A DNA stretch of 64,000 bases. Source: Ensifer canadensis (lineage in GTDB: Bacteria; Pseudomonadota; Alphaproteobacteria; Rhizobiales; Rhizobiaceae). The DNA lies in NCBI RefSeq assembly GCF_017488845.2, contig NZ_CP083370.1, positions 1,302,001 to 1,366,000 on the forward strand, written 5' to 3'. The notes under the pieces were generated by a model, which saw only the letters and a list, made by a program, of their open reading frames with translations, made no database searches and was not told the DNA's origin. Made by a program: the position numbers and the translations under genes. Of the stretch, positions 37,881 through 48,233 are shown in pieces (the stretch's first letter is position 1; each line of letters starts with the position of its first letter).

Positions 37881-39722
37881 TCAGGCGCGGGCGCGCACAT
37901 AGGAGCCGGGCGCCTCTTCCAGCGTGTTGAGCGTGCCGCCGGGCTTGCGCGCGGGCACGCGCTTCTTGTCCAGCTTTTCGATCCACTGATGCCAGTGCGG
38001 CCACCAGGACCCGGGGGTCTCCGTGGCCGTTTTGACCCAATCGTCGAACTCTCCCTTGGGAGGACCGCCGGTCCAGAACTGGTACTTGCCCTTGTCCGGT
38101 GGGTTCACGACGCCGGCGATGTGGCCCGAGCCGGAAAGCACGTATGTGACCTTGCCACCGAAGGAGGAACTGCCGAGGAAAACGGAGCGCGGCGGAGCGA
38201 TATGGTCTTCCTTGGTTGCCAGGTTGTAGATCGGGATCTTGACGTCACCCAGCGATACCTGCTTGCCGGCCAGCATCATCTCGCCCTTCGACAGACGGTT
38301 TTCCAGGTAGCAGTTGCGCAGGTAGAACGAATGGTTGGCCGCCGGCATCCGGGTCGAATCGGAATTCCAGTAGAGCAGGTCGAAGGGCAGGGGCTCCTGC
38401 CCCTTGAGGTAGTTGTTGACGAAGTAGGGCCAGATCAGTTCGGAGGCGCGCAGCATGTTGAACGCGGTCGCCATTTTCGAGCCGTCGAGATAGCCGGCCA
38501 CCCGCATGTTGGCTTCCATCTGGCTGATCTGGTCTTCGTCGACGAAGACCTTGAGATCACCGGCGTGAGTGAAGTCGACCTGGGTGGTAAACAGCGTTGC
38601 CGAGCGGATGCGCTCGTCGCCCTCTGCGGCATGGAGCGCCAGTGTTGCGGCCAATAGCGTTCCACCGACGCAATAGCCGATGGCATTCACGTCCCGTTCG
38701 CCGGTCGCCTGTTCGACGGTGTCGAGCGCAAAGCCGATGCCTTCGCGGGCATAGGCTTCCCAATCCTTGGCCGCATGCCGCTCGTCCGGATTGACCCAGG
38801 AGATGACGAACACCGTGTGTCCCTGATCGACCGCCCACTTGATGTAGGATTTCTGCGGGTTGAGGTCGAGCACGTAGAACTTGTTGATCCAGGGCGGGCA
38901 GATCAACAGCGGACGCTTGAGCACCGTTTCCGTCGAGGCCTCGTACTGGATCACCTGGCAGACGTCGCTCTGCGCGACCACCTTGCCGGGGGTGATCGCG
39001 ATGTTTTCGCCGATCGCGAATTTGCTGGTATCGGTCTGGCGCATCCTGAGATCGCCGCGACCGGCCACCACGTCCTCGGCAAACATTTGCATGCCCTTGA
39101 CGAGATTGGCGCCGCTCGTCGCAACCGTTTCCCGGTAGAGCTGAGGGTTGGTGGTGACGAAATTGGTCGGAGAGAGCGCACTCGAAATCTGCCTGACGTA
39201 AAAGGCAGCCTTCTGTTTGGTGTGGTCGTCCAGCCCTTCCGCGTCGCGCACCATCTTGTCAGCCCAGTCCGACGTGATGAAATAGGCCTGCCGGACGAAA
39301 TCGAAGAACGGGTTTTTTACCCAGTCCTCGTCGGCGAAGCGCTTGTCGGTGCGCTGCAAGCTCACGGGATCGGTGGCGACAACATCACCGGACATGCGAT
39401 GCAAGGTTCGAGACCACATCTCGAAGAAACTGCCCATCAGATGGGTCTGGGCTTCGAGCGTCCGGCGTGGATCGGAAAGCCAATACTCGGAAACCCTGGA
39501 GAGGGTTTTGACCATGTCGGTGACAGGTTCGGAGAAGACGTCGGATTTTTCGCCGGTTTCGCGCGGCGCAAGCCAGGCTGAGGCCGCCTTGCCGAGCTGC
39601 TCCATTGCGCGGGCAAGGTTGACCGCGAGGCCTTCGGGATCCTTGACGATGTAGGGTTCAACGGACTTCGGGTCGAAGCCAGCAAAGCCGTCCTTGCCTT
39701 CGGCATTCCTGTCTGCTGTCAC
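37881..39722 (-). CDS. phaC: Class I poly(3-hydroxyalkanoate) synthase
   Basis: 613 aa from GTG 39722. The start is fixed by an excellent ribosome-binding site (GGAGGAAA) and matches rhizobial PhaC (MTADRNAEGKDGF). The lipase-like box GYCVGGT holds the catalytic cysteine; the aspartate is in KEDHIAP and the histidine in SGSGHIAG. It polymerises (R)-3-hydroxybutyryl-CoA into storage granules. No phasin or phaA/B gene is near; in rhizobia these are elsewhere. sfsA follows on the same transcript. Confidence 0.95.
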   Translation of the reverse strand: MTADRNAEGKDGFAGFDPKSVEPYIVKDPEGLAVNLARAMEQLGKAASAWLAPRETGEKSDVFSEPVTDMVKTLSRVSEYWLSDPRRTLEAQTHLMGSFFEMWSRTLHRMSGDVVATDPVSLQRTDKRFADEDWVKNPFFDFVRQAYFITSDWADKMVRDAEGLDDHTKQKAAFYVRQISSALSPTNFVTTNPQLYRETVATSGANLVKGMQMFAEDVVAGRGDLRMRQTDTSKFAIGENIAITPGKVVAQSDVCQVIQYEASTETVLKRPLLICPPWINKFYVLDLNPQKSYIKWAVDQGHTVFVISWVNPDERHAAKDWEAYAREGIGFALDTVEQATGERDVNAIGYCVGGTLLAATLALHAAEGDERIRSATLFTTQVDFTHAGDLKVFVDEDQISQMEANMRVAGYLDGSKMATAFNMLRASELIWPYFVNNYLKGQEPLPFDLLYWNSDSTRMPAANHSFYLRNCYLENRLSKGEMMLAGKQVSLGDVKIPIYNLATKEDHIAPPRSVFLGSSSFGGKVTYVLSGSGHIAGVVNPPDKGKYQFWTGGPPKGEFDDWVKTATETPGSWWPHWHQWIEKLDKKRVPARKPGGTLNTLEEAPGSYVRARA

Positions 39723-39831
39723 CCGGTTTCCTCCACAGCATCTTGTTTGTTTTGTATTTTTACATTCTGCCCGAAAATGATTACAAGGGCTAGCGCATCG
39801 TCGCGCCACGAAAACAGAGGTCTTTGCCAGT

Positions 39832-40140
39832 ATGCTCGCCGTCGGAAAACAGCGCTCCATCACCTGGGTTGCCGGGATCATTCTCCTCGGCACGCTTGCG
39901 GGCTGCAACAGCCAGAAGACCGATTTCGAAAATTATCCCTCCGTCTACGGTCAGAAGCCTGCGGCAACGCAGCAGATGACCAATCAGGAAGCCGCCGATA
40001 TGCAGGCGCGGCTGTCCGCGCTCGGTGCCGCGCGCAAATCCGGCTCCATCTCCGAAGCGGAGTATCAGCGTCGCATGAAGGAAATGCGAAAGCTTGCCGA
40101 AGACCACGGCTCCGACACGTTGAAACAGATCACGAATTAG
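39832..40140 (+). CDS. Small lipoprotein with a SHOCT-like C-terminus
   Basis: 102 aa. Signal peptide with lipobox LLGTLAGC (lipidated C25). The C-terminal segment (RKSGSISEAEYQRRMKEM) has the spacing of a short SHOCT-like oligomerisation motif. Divergent from phaC. Function unknown; likely tethered to the outer or inner membrane. Confidence 0.78.
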   Translation: MLAVGKQRSITWVAGIILLGTLAGCNSQKTDFENYPSVYGQKPAATQQMTNQEAADMQARLSALGAARKSGSISEAEYQRRMKEMRKLAEDHGSDTLKQITN

Positions 40141-40264
40141 CACTTGCGTTTCAGGTGATTTGGACGCAAAGCGTTCAATGGCCGCAATGACGGCCGTTCA
40201 CCAAAGCGCATGTTTTCGCGACGGCCAACCGCTGGCGGATACGTGCGCCAAACGAGGTTTGGAG

Positions 40265-41482
40265 ATGGAAGAGTTTCACAAAGTCCGGCGTTTGCCGCCT
40301 TATGTTTTCGAACAGGTCAACCGTTTGAAAGCAAGCGCGCGAGCGGCCGGTGCTGACATCATCGACCTCGGCATGGGCAATCCGGATCTTCCCACTCCGC
40401 AGTCGATTGTCGACAAGCTCTGCGAGGCCGTTCAGGACCCGCGCACGCATCGTTATTCGTCGTCGAAGGGCATTCCCGGGCTGCGTCGTGCCCAGGCCGC
40501 CTATTACGCCCGCCGCTTCGGCGTCAAACTGAACCCGGACACGCAGGTCGTCGCCACCCTTGGCTCCAAGGAAGGCTTTGCCAACATGGCTCAGGCGATC
40601 ACCGCGCCGGGCGACGTGATCCTGTGCCCTAATCCGACCTATCCGATCCATGCCTTCGGCTTTCTGATGGCCGGTGGCGTCATCCGCTCGATCTCGGTCG
40701 AGCCGGACGACACATTCTTCGGGCCGCTGGAGCGCGCCGTTCGCCATTCGATCCCGAAGCCGCTGGCGCTGATCCTCAATTACCCGTCGAACCCGACGGC
40801 GCAGGTTGCGACGCTCGATTTCTATAAGGAAGTCGTGGCATTCGCGAAGAAGCACGACATCATCGTCTTGTCGGATCTGGCCTATTCGGAAATCTACTTC
40901 AACGATGCGCCGCCACCATCCGTGCTCGAGGTGCCGGGCGCGATCGACATCGCGGTCGAGTTCACCTCGATGTCGAAGACGTTTTCCATGCCCGGTTGGC
41001 GCATGGGCTTTGCCGTCGGCAACGAGCGGTTGATCGCGGCGCTGACGCGCGTGAAGTCTTATCTCGACTATGGTGCGTTCACGCCGATCCAGGTTGCCGC
41101 CACCCAGGCACTTAACGGTGACGGCAGCGACATCGCCGAGGTCCGCAACATCTACAAGCGCCGTCGCGACGTGATGGTCGAAAGCTTCGGCAAGGCCGGC
41201 TTCGACGTGCCGCCGCCGGCAGCCACGATGTTTGCCTGGGCCAAGATCCCGGAGAAGTTCCGTCATCTCGGATCGCTCGAATTCTCAAAGCTGCTTGTAG
41301 AGAAGGCCGATGTGGCCGTAGCGCCGGGCATCGGCTTCGGCGAGCAGGGTGACGACTATGTGCGTCTGGCGCTCGTCGAAAACGAGCACCGCATTCGTCA
41401 GGCGGCACGCAATATCAAGAAGTTCCTGTCCACGGCTGACGAGACGATGCACAACGTCATCTCGCTCAACGCGCATCGGTAA
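40265..41482 (+). CDS. alaC: Class I/II aminotransferase (AlaC-like, alanine/glutamate)
   Basis: 405 aa. Fold-type I PLP enzyme: the Schiff-base lysine is in SMSKTFSMPGWRMGF, with LNYPSNPTA and LSDLAYSEIYF as co-factor-binding blocks. Sequence features match the alaC/LL-DAP-aminotransferase-like subfamily, which in bacteria mostly makes alanine from pyruvate. ATG 40265 follows GAGGTTTGGAG; the frame extends upstream to 40160 without family similarity. It precedes hom, an order common in rhizobia. Confidence 0.85.
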   Translation: MEEFHKVRRLPPYVFEQVNRLKASARAAGADIIDLGMGNPDLPTPQSIVDKLCEAVQDPRTHRYSSSKGIPGLRRAQAAYYARRFGVKLNPDTQVVATLGSKEGFANMAQAITAPGDVILCPNPTYPIHAFGFLMAGGVIRSISVEPDDTFFGPLERAVRHSIPKPLALILNYPSNPTAQVATLDFYKEVVAFAKKHDIIVLSDLAYSEIYFNDAPPPSVLEVPGAIDIAVEFTSMSKTFSMPGWRMGFAVGNERLIAALTRVKSYLDYGAFTPIQVAATQALNGDGSDIAEVRNIYKRRRDVMVESFGKAGFDVPPPAATMFAWAKIPEKFRHLGSLEFSKLLVEKADVAVAPGIGFGEQGDDYVRLALVENEHRIRQAARNIKKFLSTADETMHNVISLNAHR

Positions 41483-41565
41483 AAGACGGGGGCGTGCCAG
41501 GCGCGCGCCCCTACCGCAACGGCCCCGCCGTTCTGGCGGGGACCCTCACATGTTAGGAAATGGCT

Positions 41566-42888
<1,323 letters not shown>

Positions 42889-42914
42889 CTCAAGGTGCAA
42901 AGCTGTTGAGAACG

Positions 42915-42950
42915 GGCCCCATCGACCATTGGCGTCGGTGGGGCCTTTTT
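42915..42950 (+). terminator. Rho-independent terminator after hom
   Basis: 12-bp stem (42915-42926 with 42934-42945), with one G-T pair, followed by five T. It is 27 bp after the hom stop. Confidence 0.9.
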
Positions 42951-43014
42951 CATGCCGGGTTTTGCGTGCGCGCATTGTTCGCTAATAACGAAGAGATTGA
43001 GGCAGGTGGACAGC

Positions 43015-44817
43015 ATGGAAGAACCGGTAGACCCGATACAGCGAGCTTTTCTGGGCGTCGAGCGATCGATCAGCGGTCAGCGCTGGGTCTCTCGTCTCGA
43101 CCAGGCCGGGCAGAACCGCGCGCTGGCGATCAGCCAGGTTCATGGCTATTCCGATCTCATTGGACGCGTGCTGGCCGGCCGTGGCGTTTCGCTCGACGAT
43201 GCCGCGACCTTCCTCGACCCGACGCTTCGCTCGCTGATGCCGGACCCCGACACCTTGACCGACTGCCGCAAAGCGGCAGAGCGCCTGTCGCTGGCAATAT
43301 CCAGGCGCGAGAAGGTAGTGGTCTTCGGCGACTACGACGTCGATGGCGCTGCATCCTCGGCGCTGATGGCGCGCTTCCTCGAACATTTCGGGCTCGAGGT
43401 CGAGATCTACATCCCCGATCGCATCTTTGAAGGCTATGGCCCCAACCCACAGGCGATCGAACAGTTGATCGATAACGGGGCCAGGCTCATCGTCACCGTC
43501 GACTGTGGCTCGACCAGCCATGAATCGCTCGCTGTCGCGGCCCAACGCGGTATCGACGTCGTCGTCATCGACCATCACCAGGTCGGCTCGACGTTGCCGC
43601 CATGCCATGCACTGGTCAATCCCAACCGCGAGGACGATCTCTCCGGCCAGGGGCACCTTTGCGCTGCCGGCGTCGTCTATCTCGTTCTCGTCAATGCCGT
43701 GCGGGTGCTGCGCGCCGCTGGTGATGCGCGCGTTGGGACTTTCGATCTACTGGCGCAACTCGATCTCGTGGCACTCGCAACCGTTTGTGATGTGGTGCCG
43801 CTGAAGGGGCTCAATCGCGCCTATGTGGTCAAGGGGCTGATTGCAGCCCGGCATATGGGCAATGTCGGGCTGGCCGCGCTGTTGCGCAAGGCGGCGATCG
43901 GCGGTCCCGTGACGCCATATCATCTCGGCTTTCTGGTCGGGCCACGCATCAATGCGGGCGGGCGCATCGGGGACGCGGCGCTTGGCAGCCGCCTGTTGAC
44001 GATGGACGATAGTGCTGCGGCTGAAACGATTGCGGCACGGCTCGACGAGCTCAACCGCGAGCGGCAGGCGATGGAAGCGGCGATGTTGGCCGAGGCCGAG
44101 GCCGAGGTTCTGGCTGAGTACGGCACGGGCGAGGGCGCCTCCGTCATTGTGACGGCGCGGGAGAACTGGCACCCCGGTATCGTCGGGCTGATCGCGGCGA
44201 GAATAAAAGAGAAATTCCGTCGCCCGACCTTTGCCATTGCCTTCGATCCGAATGGTCGCGGCACCGGATCGGGTCGGTCGATTGCTGGTTTCGACATGGG
44301 AAAGATGGTTCGTGCCGCCGTCGACGGCGGATTGTTGGTGAAAGGCGGCGGCCACGCCATGGCCGCAGGCCTGACGGTCGAGCGGGCAAAGCTCGGCCGG
44401 TTGCGCCAATTCTTTGAGGAGAAGGCTGAAGCAGCCGTGCGGGACCTCGTTGCGGTGCAGACGCTGAAGGTGGACGGCGCGCTCGGCGCGTCTGGCGCAA
44501 CGCTGGAACTGATCGATCTGCTGGAGCAGGCCGGCCCCTACGGCTCCGCCCATCCGCAGCCGGTCTTCGCCTTCCCCCTGCATCGGCTGCGCGACTGCCG
44601 CCAGGTTGGAGCCAACCACATCAAGGTGACCCTCGAAGGGCAAGACGGCAGCCGCCTCGAAGGTATCGCCTTTCGGGCCGTGGAGACGCCGCTCGGCGAC
44701 TTCCTGTTCGCCAGCCGTGGCGCATCCATTCATGTTGCGGGTTCGGTTTCGGCCGATCTTTGGCAAGGCCAGCGGCGCGTGCAGTTGCGTGTAAGCGACG
44801 CTGCCAAGGCAATGTAG
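43015..44817 (+). CDS. recJ: Single-stranded-DNA-specific exonuclease RecJ
   Basis: 600 aa. DHH-family motifs: DYDVDGAAS (motif I), VDCGS (II), VIDHHQVG (III) and, in the DHHA1 domain, KGGGHAMAAG. The OB-like C-terminal domain follows. RecJ degrades single strands 5' to 3' in recombination and mismatch repair. ATG 43015 is chosen; a GTG at 43006 is possible, and AGGTGGA is the likely ribosome-binding site. It has its own transcription unit after the hom terminator. Confidence 0.94.
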   Translation: MEEPVDPIQRAFLGVERSISGQRWVSRLDQAGQNRALAISQVHGYSDLIGRVLAGRGVSLDDAATFLDPTLRSLMPDPDTLTDCRKAAERLSLAISRREKVVVFGDYDVDGAASSALMARFLEHFGLEVEIYIPDRIFEGYGPNPQAIEQLIDNGARLIVTVDCGSTSHESLAVAAQRGIDVVVIDHHQVGSTLPPCHALVNPNREDDLSGQGHLCAAGVVYLVLVNAVRVLRAAGDARVGTFDLLAQLDLVALATVCDVVPLKGLNRAYVVKGLIAARHMGNVGLAALLRKAAIGGPVTPYHLGFLVGPRINAGGRIGDAALGSRLLTMDDSAAAETIAARLDELNRERQAMEAAMLAEAEAEVLAEYGTGEGASVIVTARENWHPGIVGLIAARIKEKFRRPTFAIAFDPNGRGTGSGRSIAGFDMGKMVRAAVDGGLLVKGGGHAMAAGLTVERAKLGRLRQFFEEKAEAAVRDLVAVQTLKVDGALGASGATLELIDLLEQAGPYGSAHPQPVFAFPLHRLRDCRQVGANHIKVTLEGQDGSRLEGIAFRAVETPLGDFLFASRGASIHVAGSVSADLWQGQRRVQLRVSDAAKAM

Positions 44818-45024
44818 CCGGCAGCCTGAATCTATATTCCGTCAAGCTCTGCGGTGCCGCTTGGAATGCATGACTATCTGCCGGGATCGAGTCCAGTCAT
44901 CTCCTGTGAACCTGCGTCAGAGACGGGGCAGAAGTACTCCGCGCCACGGGACGGAGCATGACTATTTTTGGTCCTGCGAAGACGTGCAGGCCGAACATCA
45001 ACAATGTCGAGGGGAAGGTCACAG

Positions 45025-45099
45025 TGGCACGCCCTAGGGGAGTCGAACCCCTCTTCCCAGAATGAAAATCTGGTGTCCTAACCGATAGACGAAGGGCGC
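45025..45099 (-). tRNA. tRNA-Glu (TTC), copy 1 of three
   Basis: 75 nt including CCA. Acceptor GCGCCCT/AGGGCGT (first pair G-U), anticodon loop TTTTCAT giving TTC. T-loop GTTCGACTC. The three copies are identical over the whole gene and share a 5' flank of about 25 bp including the -10 box. Confidence 0.96.
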
Positions 45100-45116
45100 A
45101 CTTGCTGTGTGGGCGT

Positions 45117-45145
45117 CTTATAGTCAGCGCTTTTGCCGGCTGCAA
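45117..45145 (-). promoter_or_regulatory. Sigma-70-type promoter of tRNA-Glu copy 1
   Basis: On the minus strand TTGCAG (45145-45140), 17-bp spacer, TATAAG (45122-45117), then 17 nt to the tRNA 5' end. Confidence 0.8.
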
Positions 45146-45296
45146 GCGCTAATGTCAGGATTTTTGAGGTTTTTCTGGGGAAAATGCAGGAAAAATCAAC
45201 GGCTAAGAACATGGCGCAGATGCCTGAAGCCGAGGGGCATGGGTCGATGCAATCGGCGCCAAAACGGAAACGAATGTGCTGGGGAGGGGATCACAG

Positions 45297-45371
45297 TGGC
45301 ACGCCCTAGGGGAGTCGAACCCCTCTTCCCAGAATGAAAATCTGGTGTCCTAACCGATAGACGAAGGGCGC
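45297..45371 (-). tRNA. tRNA-Glu (TTC), copy 2 of three
   Basis: Identical to copy 1, 272 bp away. 75 nt including CCA. Confidence 0.96.
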
Positions 45372-45388
45372 ACTTGCTGTGTGGGCGC

Positions 45389-45417
45389 CTTATAGGCAGC
45401 GCCTTTGCAGACTGCAA
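45389..45417 (-). promoter_or_regulatory. Sigma-70-type promoter of tRNA-Glu copy 2
   Basis: TTGCAG (45417-45412), 17-bp spacer, TATAAG (45394-45389), then 17 nt to the tRNA. Same layout as copy 1. Confidence 0.8.
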
Positions 45418-45580
45418 GCGTGAATCTGAAAATTCGTGTGCTTTTCCCGTGAAAAAGAAACGGAAAAATCTGCACCCGTTCGGCGTGCATGTGCGCATCG
45501 CATATTCGAGCGCACGCTGAATTCTCGGCAAGAAACTGCCGATCACCAATAACAAAATCATCTGAAGGGGAGGGTCACAG

Positions 45581-45655
45581 TGGCACGCCCTAGGGGAGTC
45601 GAACCCCTCTTCCCAGAATGAAAATCTGGTGTCCTAACCGATAGACGAAGGGCGC
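45581..45655 (-). tRNA. tRNA-Glu (TTC), copy 3 of three
   Basis: Identical to the other two copies; 284 bp from copy 2. 75 nt including CCA. Confidence 0.96.
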
Positions 45656-45672
45656 ACTTGCTGTGTGGGCGT

Positions 45673-45701
45673 CTTATAGTCAGGCGATTTGATTACCGCA
45701 A
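45673..45701 (-). promoter_or_regulatory. Sigma-70-type promoter of tRNA-Glu copy 3
   Basis: TTGCGG (45701-45696), 17-bp spacer, TATAAG (45678-45673), then 17 nt to the tRNA. The -35 differs from the other copies by one base. Confidence 0.75.
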
Positions 45702-45791
45702 GCGGCAATTTTCATTTTTCTGTAAAAAATGCAAAAGCCGGAAAAGATGGACGGATCCTGCGGATTAGCTCATGGAAACAAGGGCTTGCCT

Positions 45792-47246
45792 TCAGCCCTT
45801 GCCGCGGCGGCAGCGCCAGTTCCAATCGCGCTGGGCGCCGATGTCGATATGAACCGATTCCGTGTGGCAGTAGGTTCCAACGCCACCGCGCCCGGGAATG
45901 CTGCGCAGGAAATCTGCCAACTCCCACTTGCTGACGCCCTTCACCTGGATGTCTGCCGCCTCGCAGCGCGTATGGAGGGATTGCTTTGCGCGGTTGACCT
46001 TGATCGGGCGCAGGCCCGAAGTCACCATCACTTGGCGGCCGTAATGCGTTTCAACCTGTTTGAGCATCTGCATCAGCTCCGGCTTGAAGCAGCCGGCCTC
46101 GACCTTTTCGGTCTGCAGGATAAGGCCGCTTGGTGCCAGACGGGCCAAGCCGGAAAGGGAGGCGACCTGAACCGGTGCGTCCTCTTCGTCCGCCGCGTGG
46201 TCTTCATGCGCCACGCTGAACAGCGGGCTCATCTTGACGCCGGGCAGGCCCTGATAGGCGAGCGAGGCCATCTGCGGCTGGCTGGCGTTGCTGGTGGTGA
46301 TGGTTTTTTTCTCAGCCGGCTGCGCTGCGCGCGCCGTTTCCTGCTGCTGTTTCTCCTTGCGTTTTCCCGCAAACAGGCTCGCAAGCGTCCAGGTCTTCGG
46401 TACTTCCTTGGAGCCGCTTTCGCTGGCCTTGGCGTTCGGCGTGGCCGTGGCGGCCTGGGTCGCCACGTCTGTTGCCGCCTGCGCCTGCTCAACAGCTTGT
46501 ACGGGCTGAAGCACGCGCGATGTCTTGCCGCCGAGGGCGGCTTGCGCGCTCAAGGGCAGCGGTACCGAGGCGGGAAGAGTAGCGCCTTCCGGGGCGGCAT
46601 AGGCCATCACTGCTGTATCGGACGGGGCGCCGGAAGTCTCATTCGATGCGCCTTGCTGCGGCTGGATGATCGGCTGGGGTTGCGGCTGAGGCTGAGGCTG
46701 AGGCTGGATTTGCCCCTGTCCTTGGCTGCCGCTGAAGAGGCTGTTCGTCGTTGCGTTCATGCTCGGCTGGGCAGCGCCTGTGGCCGGGACGGAGCCCGTC
46801 GCCTGCGGCTGTGCGCCCGCCATCGCCGCTTGACCGGCCGCGGCCGGAGCCTGGCCATAGATGCTCGATGAGGCCGCACGCAGGCCCGTGCTCTGCATGG
46901 TCAGCGGCCCACCCTGTTGCGCGGGGGCCTGACCCGGCGCGAGAGCGCTATTGCCTTGGGCTGCCTGCGGGTTGCTGCCAACCGCCGACACTTGAGCGTC
47001 GCGAACGGTCGCGCCGGTCTGGGGCGAATCGGCGACCTGCAGAGCGTCTTGCGCTTCCTCTACCTTCAACGCATTTGCTGCTTCGCTATCAGCGACGGCA
47101 GACACGCAGCCGCTCAACGCGAACAGCGAAACGGATATCGCGGCTGCGCGGCTGAAAGTTGCCAGCAGCGCTCCCCTTGTTTCCCGATGTTGCAACGTCC
47201 TATCCCCGCTCTCCGTGCATGATCGGCGAGATCGTCGCCTTTCCAT
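45792..47246 (-). CDS. Lipoprotein with C-terminal M15-type (DUF882) peptidoglycan peptidase domain
   Basis: 484 aa from ATG 47246; a TTG at 47195 would give a more typical signal peptide and has GGGGATAGGA upstream. Lipobox FALSGC. A Gln/Ala/Pro-rich region of about 250 residues with a run of Gln-Pro pairs (46679-46715) separates it from the catalytic domain near residues 370-484. Zinc ligands are visible: SLHTRCEAAD (H-x6-D) and VHIDIG. These proteins resemble MepK/YcbK, which cut cross-links or D-Ala bonds in peptidoglycan. Cysteines near the site (GTYCHTE) may form a disulfide. Monocistronic. Confidence 0.82.
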   Translation of the reverse strand: MERRRSRRSCTESGDRTLQHRETRGALLATFSRAAAISVSLFALSGCVSAVADSEAANALKVEEAQDALQVADSPQTGATVRDAQVSAVGSNPQAAQGNSALAPGQAPAQQGGPLTMQSTGLRAASSSIYGQAPAAAGQAAMAGAQPQATGSVPATGAAQPSMNATTNSLFSGSQGQGQIQPQPQPQPQPQPIIQPQQGASNETSGAPSDTAVMAYAAPEGATLPASVPLPLSAQAALGGKTSRVLQPVQAVEQAQAATDVATQAATATPNAKASESGSKEVPKTWTLASLFAGKRKEKQQQETARAAQPAEKKTITTSNASQPQMASLAYQGLPGVKMSPLFSVAHEDHAADEEDAPVQVASLSGLARLAPSGLILQTEKVEAGCFKPELMQMLKQVETHYGRQVMVTSGLRPIKVNRAKQSLHTRCEAADIQVKGVSKWELADFLRSIPGRGGVGTYCHTESVHIDIGAQRDWNWRCRRGKG

Positions 47247-47595
47247 GCATTAAGTCTCAGTTCCGAAACATCGCCCAGAACAAACAAACACGAATTTCGC
47301 GCGGCGACCAATCGGATCGCCGCGGGAAGGATTAGGCCAAATACAGTTAGGGGCGTCGCCACGAGACATCGCGGATAGAACCCCGTATCAACGTTTCGCG
47401 CGGAAAGTTACTGAACGATACGTGATTTGTAAACTGGCGCTAACCTTGAGCCCACATGCGCCAAGCATGCGAAGGCCCGGTGTCGATGCCGGGCCCCGGA
47501 TCATTCGTCAATTCAACGGATCCGCGACTCGACTGTGCCAAGCCGAAACTCCCGGCTGCAGACGTCAATCATCGGCGGCCAGAATTGCGCGAGGC
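47247..47595. other. 349-bp intergenic region upstream of the M15 lipoprotein gene
   Basis: No coding frame. It has a perfect 8-bp inverted repeat CGCGGCGA/TCGCCGCG near 47309-47333 about 65-90 bp upstream of the lipoprotein start, and the terminator of the glyoxalase gene at 47474-47496. Confidence 0.55.
47474..47496 (-). terminator. Probable terminator of the glyoxalase gene
   Basis: Stem GGCCCGG/CCGGGCC (47474-47480 with 47489-47495), loop of 8 nt, about 100 bp after the gene. The U-tract is weak (TTCGC). Confidence 0.5.
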
Positions 47596-48036
47596 TTACC
47601 AGGCGCCGGTGTTGGCCATGGACGCCCAGGGCTCCTGCGCCGCCAGGTTCTCGCCCTTCTGCAGGATCTCGATCGAAATACCGTCGGGTGAGCGCACAAA
47701 GGCCATGTGCCCATCGCGTGGCGGGCGGTTAATGGTTACGCCGTTGTCCATCAGGTGCTGGCAGAAGCCATAAATGTCATCCACCTCATAGGCCAGGTGA
47801 CCGAAGTTGCGACCGCCTGTATAATCTTCGCTGTCCCAATTGTAGGTGAGTTCGAGGCACGGCGAGAGTTCGCCCTTTGCCCGGTCGAGATCGCCTGGGG
47901 CGGCCAGGAAGACAAGCGTGAAGCGGCCCTTCTCGTTCTCGTAGCGACGGATTTCGCTGAGGCCGAAAAGCGTGCAATAGAAGTTCAAGGCCTCGTCCAG
48001 ATTTTTGACGCGAACCATCGTGTGCAGATAACGCAT
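47596..48036 (-). CDS. gloA: Lactoylglutathione lyase (glyoxalase I)
   Basis: 146 aa, vicinal-oxygen-chelate fold. The four metal ligands of GloA are in place: H5, E62 (LELTYN), H80 (FGHLAY) and E123 (SIEILQ). It converts the glutathione adduct of methylglyoxal to S-lactoylglutathione. ATG 48036 has AGGGA 7 nt upstream; the frame extends to 48126 with no support. Divergent from the cold-shock gene. Confidence 0.92.
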   Translation of the reverse strand: MRYLHTMVRVKNLDEALNFYCTLFGLSEIRRYENEKGRFTLVFLAAPGDLDRAKGELSPCLELTYNWDSEDYTGGRNFGHLAYEVDDIYGFCQHLMDNGVTINRPPRDGHMAFVRSPDGISIEILQKGENLAAQEPWASMANTGAW

Positions 48037-48233
48037 TGCAATGTCCCTGTTTCGAAGAAGATGGCGTATACTTATCTGCCAGCAAGCCAGAGGCAAGGCT
48101 GCGTCCCTACATTGGATCCAGGCCAAAATACGCCGAGGGTCTTGCGCACCAGCGGCGGGACGATGTTATTCTGGTCAATAAGAATCAGTTAACCGTAGTC
48201 GGTAGTCGCGCGTAAACGAGGGGCTGGGAGAGA

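Noticed and set aside
41495..41545. Attenuator or riboswitch before hom
   Set aside because: Two GC-rich hairpins lie between the aminotransferase gene and hom, but there is no T-tract, leader peptide or known consensus; a simple intergenic structure is enough.
45729..46871. 380-codon plus-strand frame opposite the M15 lipoprotein
   Set aside because: Arg/Leu/Gly-rich mirror translation; the minus-strand frame has lipobox and zinc ligands.
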